Source of the DNA: JACMLX01 sp031374935 | GTDB lineage: Bacteria > Gemmatimonadota > Gemmatimonadetes > Gemmatimonadales > Gemmatimonadaceae | Direction of reading: 5' to 3' | Length of the DNA stretch: 64,000 bases | Assembly: GCA_031374935.1 (NCBI GenBank) | Contig: JANMHB010000183.1 | Span: forward strand, 1 to 64,000 | Part shown: positions 53,903 through 63,400 of the stretch, one piece after another | Numbering within the stretch: position 1 is the stretch's first letter | Layout of the letters: every line of letters starts with the position of its first letter | The notes under the pieces: generated by a model | Told to the model about the DNA's origin: nothing | The model's input: only the letters and a program-made list of their open reading frames with translations | The model's database searches: none | Program-made: the position numbers and the translations under genes

Positions 53903-55315
53903 TCAGGGGAAGATGCCAAGGTCCTGATAGCTGACGGCGACCTTGTTGATGGCACTGATGAATGCAGCGGTCCGGATATCCGTCTTGCGTCCGTGGCGGA
54001 CCCACGCGTCGCGAATCTGGTTCCAGGCCGAGATCATGGTGTCCTCGAGGCCGGAGTTGACCAGATCCGCCTCGTCGGCGCCATGTGACAGCCGGGCCAG
54101 GCGCTCATCACCGAGCGTCTTTCCGGTGAGATCTTCCACCGCCTTCAGCACATTCTTGAACGCCGTTTCCTCGAAGCGTTTCTCCATGCGCCCGAAGCGC
54201 ACGTGCGAGAGGTTCTTCAGCCACTCGAAGTAACTCACCGTCACGCCGCCGGCGTTGAGATACATGTCGGCCAGCACCATCACGCCGCGTTGATGCAGAA
54301 TGGCGTCGGCCTCGAAGGTCGTCGGGCCGTTGGCGCCCTCGGCCACGATCTTCGCCTGGATGCGCGGCGCATTCTCGGCCGTGATCTGGCCTTCGAGTGC
54401 GGCCGGCACGAGGATGTCGCAGGGCAGCTCCAGCGCTGCGCGCGAATTGGGCAGGAAGGCTCCGCCTGAAAAGCCCTTCATCGAGCCGTGTTCCTTGCGG
54501 TGCGCCATGATGGCCTCGAGATCCAGGCCGCGCTCGTTGTGCAGCGCACCTTCCGCCTCAGCCACCGCAACCAGCACGCCGCCGCCATCCTGCAGGAACT
54601 TTGCGGCGTGGTACCCCACATTGCCGAGGCCCTGCACGATGATGCGCTTGCCTTCCAGACCACGGGTCAGGCCGATGGCCTTCATGTCCTCGGCGTTGTC
54701 GCAGGCTTCGCGGACACCGAAGTAGACGCCGCGGCCAGTGGCTTCGGTGCGACCGCGAATACCACCCTGCGCAATCGGCTTGGCCGTGACGCAGCCAAGT
54801 GCATTCAGGTCGCCGACGGCCAACTGCGCATAGGTATCGGCGATCCACGCCATCTCCTTGCTGGAGGTGCCGTAGTCGGGCGCCGGAACGTCGACGCCCG
54901 GCCCGATGAAGTTCTTCTTCCAGAGTTCGAAGGTGTAGCGCCGCGTGATACGCTCCAACTCATGCTCGCTGAACTCCTTTCGGTTGATCTTGATGCCCCC
55001 CTTCGCACCGCCGAACGGCACATCCACCACCGCACACTTGTAGGTCATCAGCGAGGCGAGCGCCATCACTTCATCTTCATTCACACTGATGGCGTACCGG
55101 ATGCCGCCCTTGGTCGGCAGCTTGTGGTGGCTGTGTTCCGCACGCCACCCGACGATGGTCTTGATCGTGCCGTCATCGCGCAAGATCGGAAAGGTGACGC
55201 GATACACCGCGTTGCACTCCTTGATCTGGTTCAACAGTGCCGGCGGGTGCGTGGTGAAGGCTGCCGCTGCGTCGAAGGCGCGATGTACCTGACCGAGAAA
55301 ACTCTGTTCGGACAT
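53903..55315 (-). CDS. gdhA: Glutamate dehydrogenase (Glu/Leu/Phe/Val family)
   Basis: 470 residues from ATG 55315. Reversible oxidative deamination of glutamate to 2-oxoglutarate and ammonia. LPTKGGIRYA, PFGGAKGGIKI with catalytic Lys105, GVDVPAPDYGTSSKEMAWI, nucleotide loop IVQGLGNVGYHAA, late VAEGANGPTT and NAGGVTVSYFEWLKN. Cofactor preference cannot be decided by eye. With glnB-amtB it is the second ammonia-related locus in the window. Confidence 0.95.
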   Translation of the reverse strand: MSEQSFLGQVHRAFDAAAAFTTHPPALLNQIKECNAVYRVTFPILRDDGTIKTIVGWRAEHSHHKLPTKGGIRYAISVNEDEVMALASLMTYKCAVVDVPFGGAKGGIKINRKEFSEHELERITRRYTFELWKKNFIGPGVDVPAPDYGTSSKEMAWIADTYAQLAVGDLNALGCVTAKPIAQGGIRGRTEATGRGVYFGVREACDNAEDMKAIGLTRGLEGKRIIVQGLGNVGYHAAKFLQDGGGVLVAVAEAEGALHNERGLDLEAIMAHRKEHGSMKGFSGGAFLPNSRAALELPCDILVPAALEGQITAENAPRIQAKIVAEGANGPTTFEADAILHQRGVMVLADMYLNAGGVTVSYFEWLKNLSHVRFGRMEKRFEETAFKNVLKAVEDLTGKTLGDERLARLSHGADEADLVNSGLEDTMISAWNQIRDAWVRHGRKTDIRTAAFISAINKVAVSYQDLGIFP

Positions 55316-55643
55316 GGGCGGTGTCGGTTGGAATAGGGTGGTACGGCGTGCAGTAACTTGGGTCGCGGTGCGAACGAATAGCCAGTGGCGAGGCACGAGA
55401 CGGCGACGGTGCACGTGCCTGATGGTCGGCCGCGGACGGGGGAGTCTGGAGTGTGGCGGGGAATCCGGTCGCGCGTCACGGGACCGCCACGGTGCGTCAC
55501 CACTCGAATGGTCGGCCGCGAAGCGCCAGCGCTCAAGCAGCCACCACCGTGGTGGCAGCCGGCGCGGCCACGACACCGGCGGATTGGGCCTCCAGGGTCG
55601 CGAACGCGCCGACGCCAACGGTCCGCGATTACCTTCTGCCCTC
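55316..55643. promoter_or_regulatory. Intergenic region between divergent gdhA and MOSC genes
   Basis: 328 bp without a gene. A 13-base direct repeat ATGGTCGGCCGCG occurs at 55422-55434 and 55508-55520, and a 7-bp palindrome CCACCAC-C-GTGGTGG lies at 55541-55555. Either may be an operator. No convincing -35/-10 pair. Confidence 0.35.
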
Positions 55644-56393
55644 ATGCCGACCGCCAACCAACCGCTCGCGCAGCATGGTCAGGTCCGGGCAGTATTCGCG
55701 GGGCCGATCCGGACGCTCCACTCGGCCCGACAGCCGGGTGGCCTCGCCACGACGTGGAAATCCGCCATACTGAAGTCACGCGCATCAGCGGCCGTACACG
55801 TTGGCTCGCTTGGGTTGGTCGGCGACAACCAGAAGGAGAAGAAGCACCACGGCGGCCCGGCCAAGGCGGTGCTCATCTATGGTGCCGCGCACTACGACCA
55901 CTGGCAGCACTCGTTGCAGCCCCACGCAACAGCGCACGCGGCTGCGCTGCGCGCGATGTCCCAGGACGTCGACGCCAGTGCCTACGGCTACGGCGCGTTC
56001 GGCGAGAACCTGACGATCGACGGACTGGTGGAAGCGACCGTGTGCCTTGGGGACACGTGGCAGATCGGTGAGTGCGTGCTGGAGATCACCGAGCCACGCG
56101 GCCCATGTGCCACGCTCACTCGGCGCTGGATGCGGCCTGAATTGCTGTCGGAGGTGAAAGCGACGGCAGCGGCCGGATGGTACAACAGCGTCCGCACGAA
56201 GGGTGCAATCGCCGCCGGAGATCGCGCGACGCTCCTCGAGCGAATCCAGACGGCATGGACGATGGATCGCGTCTTTCGTCTGCTCGAGGAGCGGGAATCA
56301 GCGCGCGCCGACATCCAGAGGTTGCATGACGCCTCCTGGATCCACGACAGTCTTCGTGCGCAGCTGGCTCGGCGGTTGCTCAGCCGAGAGTGA
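55644..56393 (+). CDS. MOSC domain protein (YiiM-like)
   Basis: 249 residues from ATG 55644. MOSC core: GQVRAVFAGPIRTL, ASAAVHVGSLGLVGDNQKEKKHHGGPAKAVLIYG, FGENLTIDGLVEATVCLGDTWQIGECVLEITEPRGPCATL with the conserved Cys. Family members handle molybdenum cofactor-bound sulfur or detoxify N-hydroxylated bases (YiiM/YcbX). Its last 14 bp overlap the convergent Rieske gene. Confidence 0.9.
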   Translation: MPTANQPLAQHGQVRAVFAGPIRTLHSARQPGGLATTWKSAILKSRASAAVHVGSLGLVGDNQKEKKHHGGPAKAVLIYGAAHYDHWQHSLQPHATAHAAALRAMSQDVDASAYGYGAFGENLTIDGLVEATVCLGDTWQIGECVLEITEPRGPCATLTRRWMRPELLSEVKATAAAGWYNSVRTKGAIAAGDRATLLERIQTAWTMDRVFRLLEERESARADIQRLHDASWIHDSLRAQLARRLLSRE

Positions 56394-56859
56394 CGGTTGC
56401 GTTGACGCCACCGGCATCGACAACGACCGGCAACCGCACCAGGTTGCTCGTCCGCTGACCACCGGTACGGATCCCCTGCGAGTTGAACTCTGCGCCGTGA
56501 TTCGAACAGAAGATCGTACCGTCGGTGTTGATGGTGACCGTCGTGCCTTGATGGGTACAGGACATCGAAAACGCGATCAGCCCGGTGCTGGTGCGGGTCA
56601 TGGCCACCGGCGGTGAGTTGCGTACTTTGGCGATGCCACCCACCGTCGCCAGCGCCGGAAAATCAGCGAGCCGTATCGTCACCTCACCGACGCCGGGCGG
56701 AATCGGACCGGTCACGTCGCCACCACCACCACCACCGCAGGCGGCCAGGGTGACCGCAACCGCGGACAGCGTCGCCATCGAGACAAAGTCGCGACGCGAC
56801 ACCGTTTCGCGCGCCGTGCTGACCGCGCACCCTGAACACTTCGTCGTGTCTGGATTCAT
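56380..56859 (-). CDS. Rieske [2Fe-2S] protein, Tat-exported, possibly lipid-anchored
   Basis: 159 residues. Tat-type signal SRRDFVSMATLSAVAVTLAAC with Cys41 in a lipobox-like position, then a poly-Gly linker. Cluster ligands: Cys101 and His103 (SMSCTHQG), Cys118 and His121 (FCSNHGAEF). A periplasmic one-electron carrier of medium/high potential. Last gene of a four-gene minus-strand unit, 63 bp after the other Rieske gene. Confidence 0.92.
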   Translation of the reverse strand: MNPDTTKCSGCAVSTARETVSRRDFVSMATLSAVAVTLAACGGGGGGDVTGPIPPGVGEVTIRLADFPALATVGGIAKVRNSPPVAMTRTSTGLIAFSMSCTHQGTTVTINTDGTIFCSNHGAEFNSQGIRTGGQRTSNLVRLPVVVDAGGVNATVTLG

Positions 56860-56922
56860 ACATCACTCATCGGAAGAAAGGGACAGGATCGTACACTCGA
56901 CTCATTCGTGCTGCGCCACCTG

Positions 56923-57459
56923 TTACACCGGGACCGCCGCGGCCGACCATCCAGCGGCATCCTCGTCACTCCGGATCACGGATTCGAGATCCACGACCAG
57001 CTCCATGCCATCCTTGCGCATGGCGCGCCGGTCCATGTTCCTCGTGGCCCGACCGCGGATGAATTCGCCATCGATCCGGTACTCGGACTTGTGTTTCGGG
57101 CAGCGAAACGCCGTGTCGCCTCCCTTGATCTTGAGCATCGCACGCTGATGCGGGCAGCTGAGCGCAAACGCGATGCACTTCCCACCCGCTCGCACCAGGA
57201 TCACTTCATTGGCGGCATCGATCGTCGCGCCGTCGACTGCGGGAACCGGATACTTCGCCGTCCCATCCGATTGGCGGACAGCGCGAAACAACACGTAGCC
57301 GGTCATCGCCTCGGCACGCACGATCCCGGGCAGCAGCACACTCGCGGTCGCAATTGCTGCCAGCGTCCTCGCCAGAAATGCGCGCCGGTCATGGAGACTG
57401 CAGTCGCTGCAATCGCCCGCTGCGTCGTTGTCCGGTGCCCCCATCACGGTGCTCCTCAT
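56923..57459 (-). CDS. Rieske [2Fe-2S] protein, Tat-exported
   Basis: 178 residues, ATG overlapping the upstream membrane-protein stop (ATGA). Two N-terminal Cys pairs (CSDCSLH), then DRRAFLARTLAAIATASVLLPG as Tat signal or membrane anchor. Cluster ligands Cys102/His104 (SCPHQ) and Cys120/His123 (RCPKHKSEY). The second box has Lys-Ser-Glu-Tyr where classical Rieske proteins have Gly-Ser-x-Tyr/Phe, which may change the potential. It ends in a long hydrophilic tail. Confidence 0.9.
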   Translation of the reverse strand: MRSTVMGAPDNDAAGDCSDCSLHDRRAFLARTLAAIATASVLLPGIVRAEAMTGYVLFRAVRQSDGTAKYPVPAVDGATIDAANEVILVRAGGKCIAFALSCPHQRAMLKIKGGDTAFRCPKHKSEYRIDGEFIRGRATRNMDRRAMRKDGMELVVDLESVIRSDEDAAGWSAAAVPV

Positions 57460-57953
57460 CCTTGCATGAGTCCAACGCCGGCCAGCGTGATCGCCAGCCA
57501 GAGCACGACACTCGTGATGGCGCGCAGCCGCAGCGCGCCGAAGGCGCCTGCACCGCCTTCCTCACGACGCACGGCCGCCTCATTCCGCAACATCAAAAGG
57601 CCGTTGGCCGTCAGGAGAACAAGCAATCCAACCTTGATCCACATCACTTTGTTCCCGGCCAGCGCCTCGAGGTCAGCTGTCAGCTGCAGCCCTCCCGACA
57701 CCAGTGAGACCACCAGCGCGACAATCACCGGCCGATGCACATCGCCGACGGCATCCGCGATGGCGAGCCGCGCCTGCGATGTGGCTGGTGTGCCACCGCG
57801 CAGCACCGTACGGTCCGCTGCCAGCGCGAGGCCACCGCCGACCATCATGGCGCCCAGATGTGCAAAGGTGAGGCCAACCGACAGTGCGGTCGAGTTGCCG
57901 TACAGGGTGCTCCACGGTTCCAGCAGCGCCACCAACGTTTCGAGCACTGGCAT
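57456..57953 (-). CDS. Four-helix membrane protein of the Rieske unit
   Basis: 165 residues, four membrane helices (about 20-46, 73-95, 103-120, 142-163). A His sits inside helix 1 (LTFAHLGAMMVGGG) and another before helix 2 (GDVHRPVIVALVV). Size and His placement would allow heme b, but no family was recognised. Starts 5 bp after the preceding gene and overlaps the Rieske gene. Confidence 0.8.
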   Translation of the reverse strand: MPVLETLVALLEPWSTLYGNSTALSVGLTFAHLGAMMVGGGLALAADRTVLRGGTPATSQARLAIADAVGDVHRPVIVALVVSLVSGGLQLTADLEALAGNKVMWIKVGLLVLLTANGLLMLRNEAAVRREEGGAGAFGALRLRAITSVVLWLAITLAGVGLMQG

Positions 57954-57958
57954 GCCGG

Positions 57959-58621
57959 CTACTGTCCGATCAGCATGATCAGCCAGCCGGCAGTGCTGAC
58001 GGCCATCGATGACAGTGCGATCGTCCGATGACGATCACGGATCTCGCCATTCTCGCGCCCCTCGCGTCCGATCGAGCCGGCGTAGGCGAAACCGGCGTCG
58101 GCCGCGATGAAGAGCGCCGAGTGAATCCAGCGCCGGGCGCGGCCATTGGGATCCTTGCGCGACGCCCAGAGGTTCCAGACACCAGTGACCGTATTGACAC
58201 CAAATACCGCGGCGGCGCCTCCTGCGGCCCACGGGTGCAGGCGACGGACGGCCTCCGGCGAACCGGCGCGACCGTCGCGAGCCAGTCGTTCACCGGTGTA
58301 GTACGACACCGCGAAGAGCGGAAGCATCGACCACGACAGCGCCTTGTGCAGCGTCACGCGACGGCCATACCACTCCGAGTACTCGACCAGCGCCGCCCGC
58401 TTCTTCTTCACGATGGTGTCAGGGCGAACCCATGTCAGTCGCGGACTGCCTGCGCTCGCAAATTCGGCTATGGAATCACGGACGGCCATCGCCAACGGCG
58501 CCATGGCCAGGCTGTCGATCGATGACACACTCGGCATGGGCAACGAGTCCAGATCGACCGCCGGAAACCGCATCGTGGTGTCAGCCGAGACCAGCATCAG
58601 CGCGAGCATGCCTGCGATCAT
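57959..58621 (-). CDS. Four-helix membrane protein with a His at the head of each helix; putative b-type cytochrome
   Basis: 220 residues from ATG 58621 (start not certain). Signal or anchor at the N-terminus, an extracytoplasmic Ser/Met-rich stretch of about 60 residues, then four membrane helices starting near His92 (VTLHKALSW), His129 (RRLHPWAAGG), His167 (RRWIHSALF) and His198 (RDRHRTIAL). One His per helix at alternating ends resembles di-heme cytochrome b561-type proteins. First gene of the Rieske unit. Confidence 0.75.
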   Translation of the reverse strand: MIAGMLALMLVSADTTMRFPAVDLDSLPMPSVSSIDSLAMAPLAMAVRDSIAEFASAGSPRLTWVRPDTIVKKKRAALVEYSEWYGRRVTLHKALSWSMLPLFAVSYYTGERLARDGRAGSPEAVRRLHPWAAGGAAAVFGVNTVTGVWNLWASRKDPNGRARRWIHSALFIAADAGFAYAGSIGREGRENGEIRDRHRTIALSSMAVSTAGWLIMLIGQ

Positions 58622-59011
58622 GTCGAAGTCCGTGGGAAGTGTCCGAACGCATCCATCGTAGAATCCTGCATTACCACGTGTGCCATGTTCGCCTCTCTTT
58701 CGGGCCGATGCAAACGGCAGGCCATCCAGTACACTCCAGATGGATGTGACGTGTGAGCCGGGCAATCGTCACGCCACGCCTTTGCCGAAAACACCGCGAC
58801 GTCAACCTCGCTACGCAGATCAGAGTCTCGGACCATGCAGTGGCAATGCACTGCCGGGAGCCACCTTCGATTGCGCGCCGTAGCCGGCCGTCTCCCAACC
58901 TTCCGCAGGCGAGGCGATGCACGACCTCCGGCAGACCGCTGTCGCGATAGCTGAGACGATGCAGACACGCGATCCGGGCAGCACCCTTGCTCAGTGCCGT
59001 GCGCGCACGAC
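58622..59011. other. Intergenic region, 390 bp
   Basis: Between the MFS transporter stop and the redox unit, both on the minus strand. Open frames here have poor codon bias and no family resemblance. One small hairpin GCAGTG/CACTGC (58837-58854). It probably contains the promoter of the Rieske unit. Confidence 0.4.
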
Positions 59012-60421
59012 TCAGGTCGTATCGTTCGCCCGCGCCGCATCCGGTTCACGCACGAACAACAGGCCGATCACACCACCGATCACACACACCGTGATCGGAT
59101 AGACCAGACCGGCAAACGGGTTCTGGTACGCGGCCACCATCGAGGCGGCGATCAGCGGCGTAAAGCCACCGAACCAGCCGTTGCCGAGGTGATACGGCAG
59201 CGACATTGACGTGTACCGGATGCGGGCGGGATAACTCTCGACCAGAAACGCAGCCATCGGACCATAGGACAGGGTGACGAGAAACACCTGTGCCGCCACC
59301 AACAGCGCGAGCACCAGAATGTTCGGGTGCAGCGCAACAGCCGCTGCTCCTTCTCCAGTGACGGGTCCAGCCGCCCACATCATTCCCCGATAGATCGGAT
59401 ACAGCGTCAGCGCCGCCAGAAAGAGCCCGCCGATGATCATCCGCTTGCGACCGATCCGATCCGACACCGCACCACTGAGCAGGTAGAATGGCGTGCCGAT
59501 CACAATGCCGAGCGCCACCGTCACGTACGACGTCGTGAGCGACAGCTTCAGCACTTTCTGAATGAAGAAGAGCGCGAAGAACTGCCCCGTGTAAAACACC
59601 ACCGCCTGCCCCGCTACCACACCAAAGAGCACCGACAGGAAGACCTTCCAGCGCTCAGCGGTGCCGAAGGCCTCTCGGATCGGCATTTTGCTGACCGTGC
59701 CTTCCGCCTTCATCTTCTGGAACACCGGCGACTCCTGCATCCGGCGGCGGATGTAGTACGACATCACCACCAGCAGGGCGGAGAGCAGGAACGGAATGCG
59801 CCAGCCCCACAGCTTGAACGCCTCCTCGCCGGTGATCCAGCGCACGCCAAGGATCACGACCAGCGATACCAGCAGACCGAGTGTGGCGGTGGCCTGGATG
59901 AATGACGTGAAGTAACCGCGTCGATGCGCCGGGGCATGCTCGGCCACGTAGATCGCCGCGCCGCCGTACTCGCCGCCGAGCGCGAGCCCTTGCAGCAACC
60001 GCAGCACCACCAGCATCAGTGGTGCCGCGATCCCGATGCTGGCCACCGTCGGCAAGAGACCGATGGCGGCGGTGGCGAGTCCCATGATCAGCAGCGTCAC
60101 CATGAAGGCGTACTTGCGGCCGACCATGTCGCCGATGCGCCCGAAGACCAGTGCACCGAGCGGTCGCACGGCGAAACCGGCGCCGAACGTCGCCAATGTG
60201 TTCAGGAACGCGGCCGTCTCACTCGAGGCCGGGAAGAACAAAGGCGCCAGAATCGGCGCCAGTGTTCCGAACACATAGAAGTCGTACCACTCGATGACCG
60301 TCCCGGCAGACGATGCCAGCACCACCTGCCGGATCGTCTTCACATCGACTTCACCTGATGCCGCACCGACGGCTGCGGTGGCCTGCTGCAATGACGGTGC
60401 GGCGATCAGTCCTTCGGGCAT
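59012..60421 (-). CDS. MHS-family (metabolite:H+ symporter) MFS transporter
   Basis: 469 residues, 12 membrane helices. Signature of the MHS group near the start (SSAGTVIEWYDFYVFGTLAP) and the GRIGDMVGRKYAF loop 2-3 motif; VLRLLQGLALGGEYGGAAIYVAEHAPAHRRG is characteristic of ProP/ShiA/KgtP-like carriers. Imports organic acids or betaine-like solutes with protons; substrate undetermined. 34 bp after the propeller gene on the same strand. Confidence 0.93.
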   Translation of the reverse strand: MPEGLIAAPSLQQATAAVGAASGEVDVKTIRQVVLASSAGTVIEWYDFYVFGTLAPILAPLFFPASSETAAFLNTLATFGAGFAVRPLGALVFGRIGDMVGRKYAFMVTLLIMGLATAAIGLLPTVASIGIAAPLMLVVLRLLQGLALGGEYGGAAIYVAEHAPAHRRGYFTSFIQATATLGLLVSLVVILGVRWITGEEAFKLWGWRIPFLLSALLVVMSYYIRRRMQESPVFQKMKAEGTVSKMPIREAFGTAERWKVFLSVLFGVVAGQAVVFYTGQFFALFFIQKVLKLSLTTSYVTVALGIVIGTPFYLLSGAVSDRIGRKRMIIGGLFLAALTLYPIYRGMMWAAGPVTGEGAAAVALHPNILVLALLVAAQVFLVTLSYGPMAAFLVESYPARIRYTSMSLPYHLGNGWFGGFTPLIAASMVAAYQNPFAGLVYPITVCVIGGVIGLLFVREPDAARANDTT

Positions 60422-60455
60422 TCAAGCTCCGTGCAGTGTGTGTGCGGTGGCCATT

Positions 60456-63400
60456 TCAGCGCGTGCGACGATCGTCGGCAGGCTCGTCGTCACCTGCTTC
60501 ACCACCGAAGCCTGACACTCCGGTGATGCCACCAACTCGCTCGACACGCAAGACCTGCTTCTGCTTTTCGTCGCCGTAGGTGAAGGTGACGAGGTACTCA
60601 CCGGTCTTCACCAACGGGCCGCCCGCCCCGCCGCGAGCCGCTCGGCCGAACGGCCCATCCTGCATGCCACGGAACGCACTGAAGATCGCCTGCATCGCGC
60701 CGGCATTTGGCGGGCCGCCGGCAGCAGGAGGGCCACCCGCCACTGGGGGAGCACCGGCTGGCGCAGCGCCCGCACCCGGACGACCCTGCCCCCCGCGTCC
60801 GCCACCGCCAGCCGCCCCTTCGCCCGGACGCTCGATCCAGGCCGGCAACCCAGCTGCCTGGTTCGCGCCGCCGCGACCACCCTGACCACCGAACTGTTCG
60901 ATCAGTTCGGCGGCACGACCGGTCATCATCGCGTTGCGAGCGAAGCGGACCATGTTGCTGTCCATGCCGGACGCCTGCAGTGAGTCGAAGATCTGGCTCA
61001 TGCGCACGATCGACTTCACGCTGTCGCGACGTTCTGCCGGCGACAGCGGCTTGGCCGCCGGCGCCTTGCCACGCATGTCCCACATCACGCGATGCACACC
61101 AACCGTGCCGGGCCCGTTCAGCGTCCGCATGGTGTCACCAGCAGCGTCGGTGATCACGATCTGCACACGCTTGCCGGCCTGAACCTCGGCCAGCCGATAC
61201 GTGATCTCGGCACCATAGGCTGGCGAGTTCACCGCGAAGCGCTTGTGCCCATTTCCGCCACCCGCGCTACCCGCCGCGTCCGGCGCCTGCCCCATCGCGA
61301 TGGCCGACTTCGGCGCGAACAGGTGCACCTTCTTCGCAATCACCGACGGAGACATCTGCTGCAGCGCGGCAATATCCACCACGTAGATGGCGCGACCATG
61401 CGTGCCAGCGATCAGTTCGTGATCACGCGGGTGAATCTGCAGATCATGCACGGGCACCGTCGGCAGGCCGGTCATGAACTTCTGCCAGCTATGCCCGCGA
61501 TTCATCGACATGAATGCACCGACATCGGTGCCGACGAACAGCAGGTCGGCATTGACCAGGTCCTCGCGAATCACGTGCACGAAGTCCGGCCCACCGGTTG
61601 GCAGCGTCGCGGCGAGACTGGCAAAGGTCGCGCCGTAGTCGCGCGTGGCGTACACGTAGGGCGTGAAGTCGCCGCGCCGATGATTGTCGAAGGTGATGTA
61701 GAACGTCGCCGTATCGTGATGCGACGGCTCGATGCGGCTGACGTAGGTGCCTTCCGGCAGCCCAGTGAAGCGACCGGTGAGCTTCTCCCACGTGGTGCCG
61801 TCGTTGCGCGACAGCCAGACCTGCCCGTCGTCGGTGCCGGCGTAGAGCAGCCCCGGACGCACGAACGACTCGGCCAGCGACGTGATCGTCCCGAACGTCT
61901 CGGCTCCGGTCGCGTCCACCGTGATACCGCCGGTGGTCTTGGTGCTGATGCGAATCTTCATCGTGTCACGCAGCGACAGATCGGGGCTGATCACCATCAG
62001 GTCATCACCGCGCCTGGTCGACTTCACCACCCGATTCGCGCCGGCGTAGAACACGGACGGATTGTGCGGCGACAGGAAGAACGGCGTGTTCCAGTTCCAG
62101 CGCATGTCGAGTGCGGTGGAATCGGCCAGCTGCTGCGCGCGCAGCGCAGCGATGCGGCGCCGCTGGGCCGGCGTCTCGGGCTTCGTCGTGTCGCCACGCT
62201 CGACCAGGATCGAGTCCTCGATCTGCATGTACCGCGGACGCCAGCTCGGCTTGCCGAGACTGGTGCGTTCGCCGGTGGCCATGTTGAGGCGCCCCATGCT
62301 GCCGCCCTGGCTTTCGCTGTAGACGATGTTCGGGTCGGTCGGATCATTGGCCGTCACGAACCCGTCGCCGCCACTGATGTAGACCCAGTCCTCATTGCCG
62401 ATCTGCCCACGCACGCGCCGGCTCGGGCCACACCAGGAACCGTTGTCCTGCAGCCCGCCACAGATGCGGTACGGCATCTGCATGTCGAAGCTCACGGCAT
62501 AGAACTGGCCGATGTTGATCATGTTCATCACATCGTAGCTGCCACCGCGATCCCAGGACTGCGACACTCCCCCGTCATTGCCGACGATGATGTGCTCGGG
62601 GTCATTCGGGTCGATCCACATCGCGTGGTGATCGACATGGATGCCGACGGTGGCGTCACGGGCGGTCTTGCCGCCGTCATCCGAGACCTTCACCGGCGTC
62701 GACGACCAGTAGACGCGATCGGCGTTCTTCGGATCGACGCGCACCTGCGAGTAGTAGAACGGGCGTACGTTGTCGTTGTTCGTGCGTGCCCACGTCGTAC
62801 CGCCATCTTCACTGCGATAGAGGCCGCTCAGTTTCGTCTGCGGCTTCCTGGTCGCATCCTTGACGGCATTCGGCAGCGTGTCGGCTTCCACCATCGTGTA
62901 CATCATGCGCGGATTGGAGCGCGCAATCGCGATCTCGATGCGGCCGAGGTTCGAGGCCGGGAACCCGCCGCCGCTCACCTTGGTGAACGTGGCACCGGCG
63001 TCGGTCGACTTCCAGAGTGCACTGCCCGGACCACCGCTCTGCAGGAAGTACGGGCCGCGCATGCGCTCGTAGCTCGATGCCCAGACGATGTCGGGGTTGG
63101 TGGGATCGAGCTGCACGTCGATGAAACCGGCACGCTCACTGATGAACTTGATCACCGACCAGGTCTTGCCGCCGTCGGTCGTCTTGTAGAGCCCGCGCGC
63201 CTTGCTCGCCTTCCAGGCCGAACCCAGCACGGCCATGTAGACCGTGTTCGGATCACGCGGATGTACCTGCAGCCGACCGATGTGCTCCGTCTCGGCCAGG
63301 CCAAGCGAGGCCCAGGTCTTGCCACCGTCGGTGCTCTTGAACACACCGCAGCCCGGCGAGATGGAGTTGCGCGAGTTCTGCTCGCCGGTGCCGACGTAGA

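Noticed and set aside
58618..59049. 143-codon minus-strand frame in the gap before the redox unit
   Set aside because: No plausible start, poor codon bias, no family resemblance, and it overlaps the transporter end.
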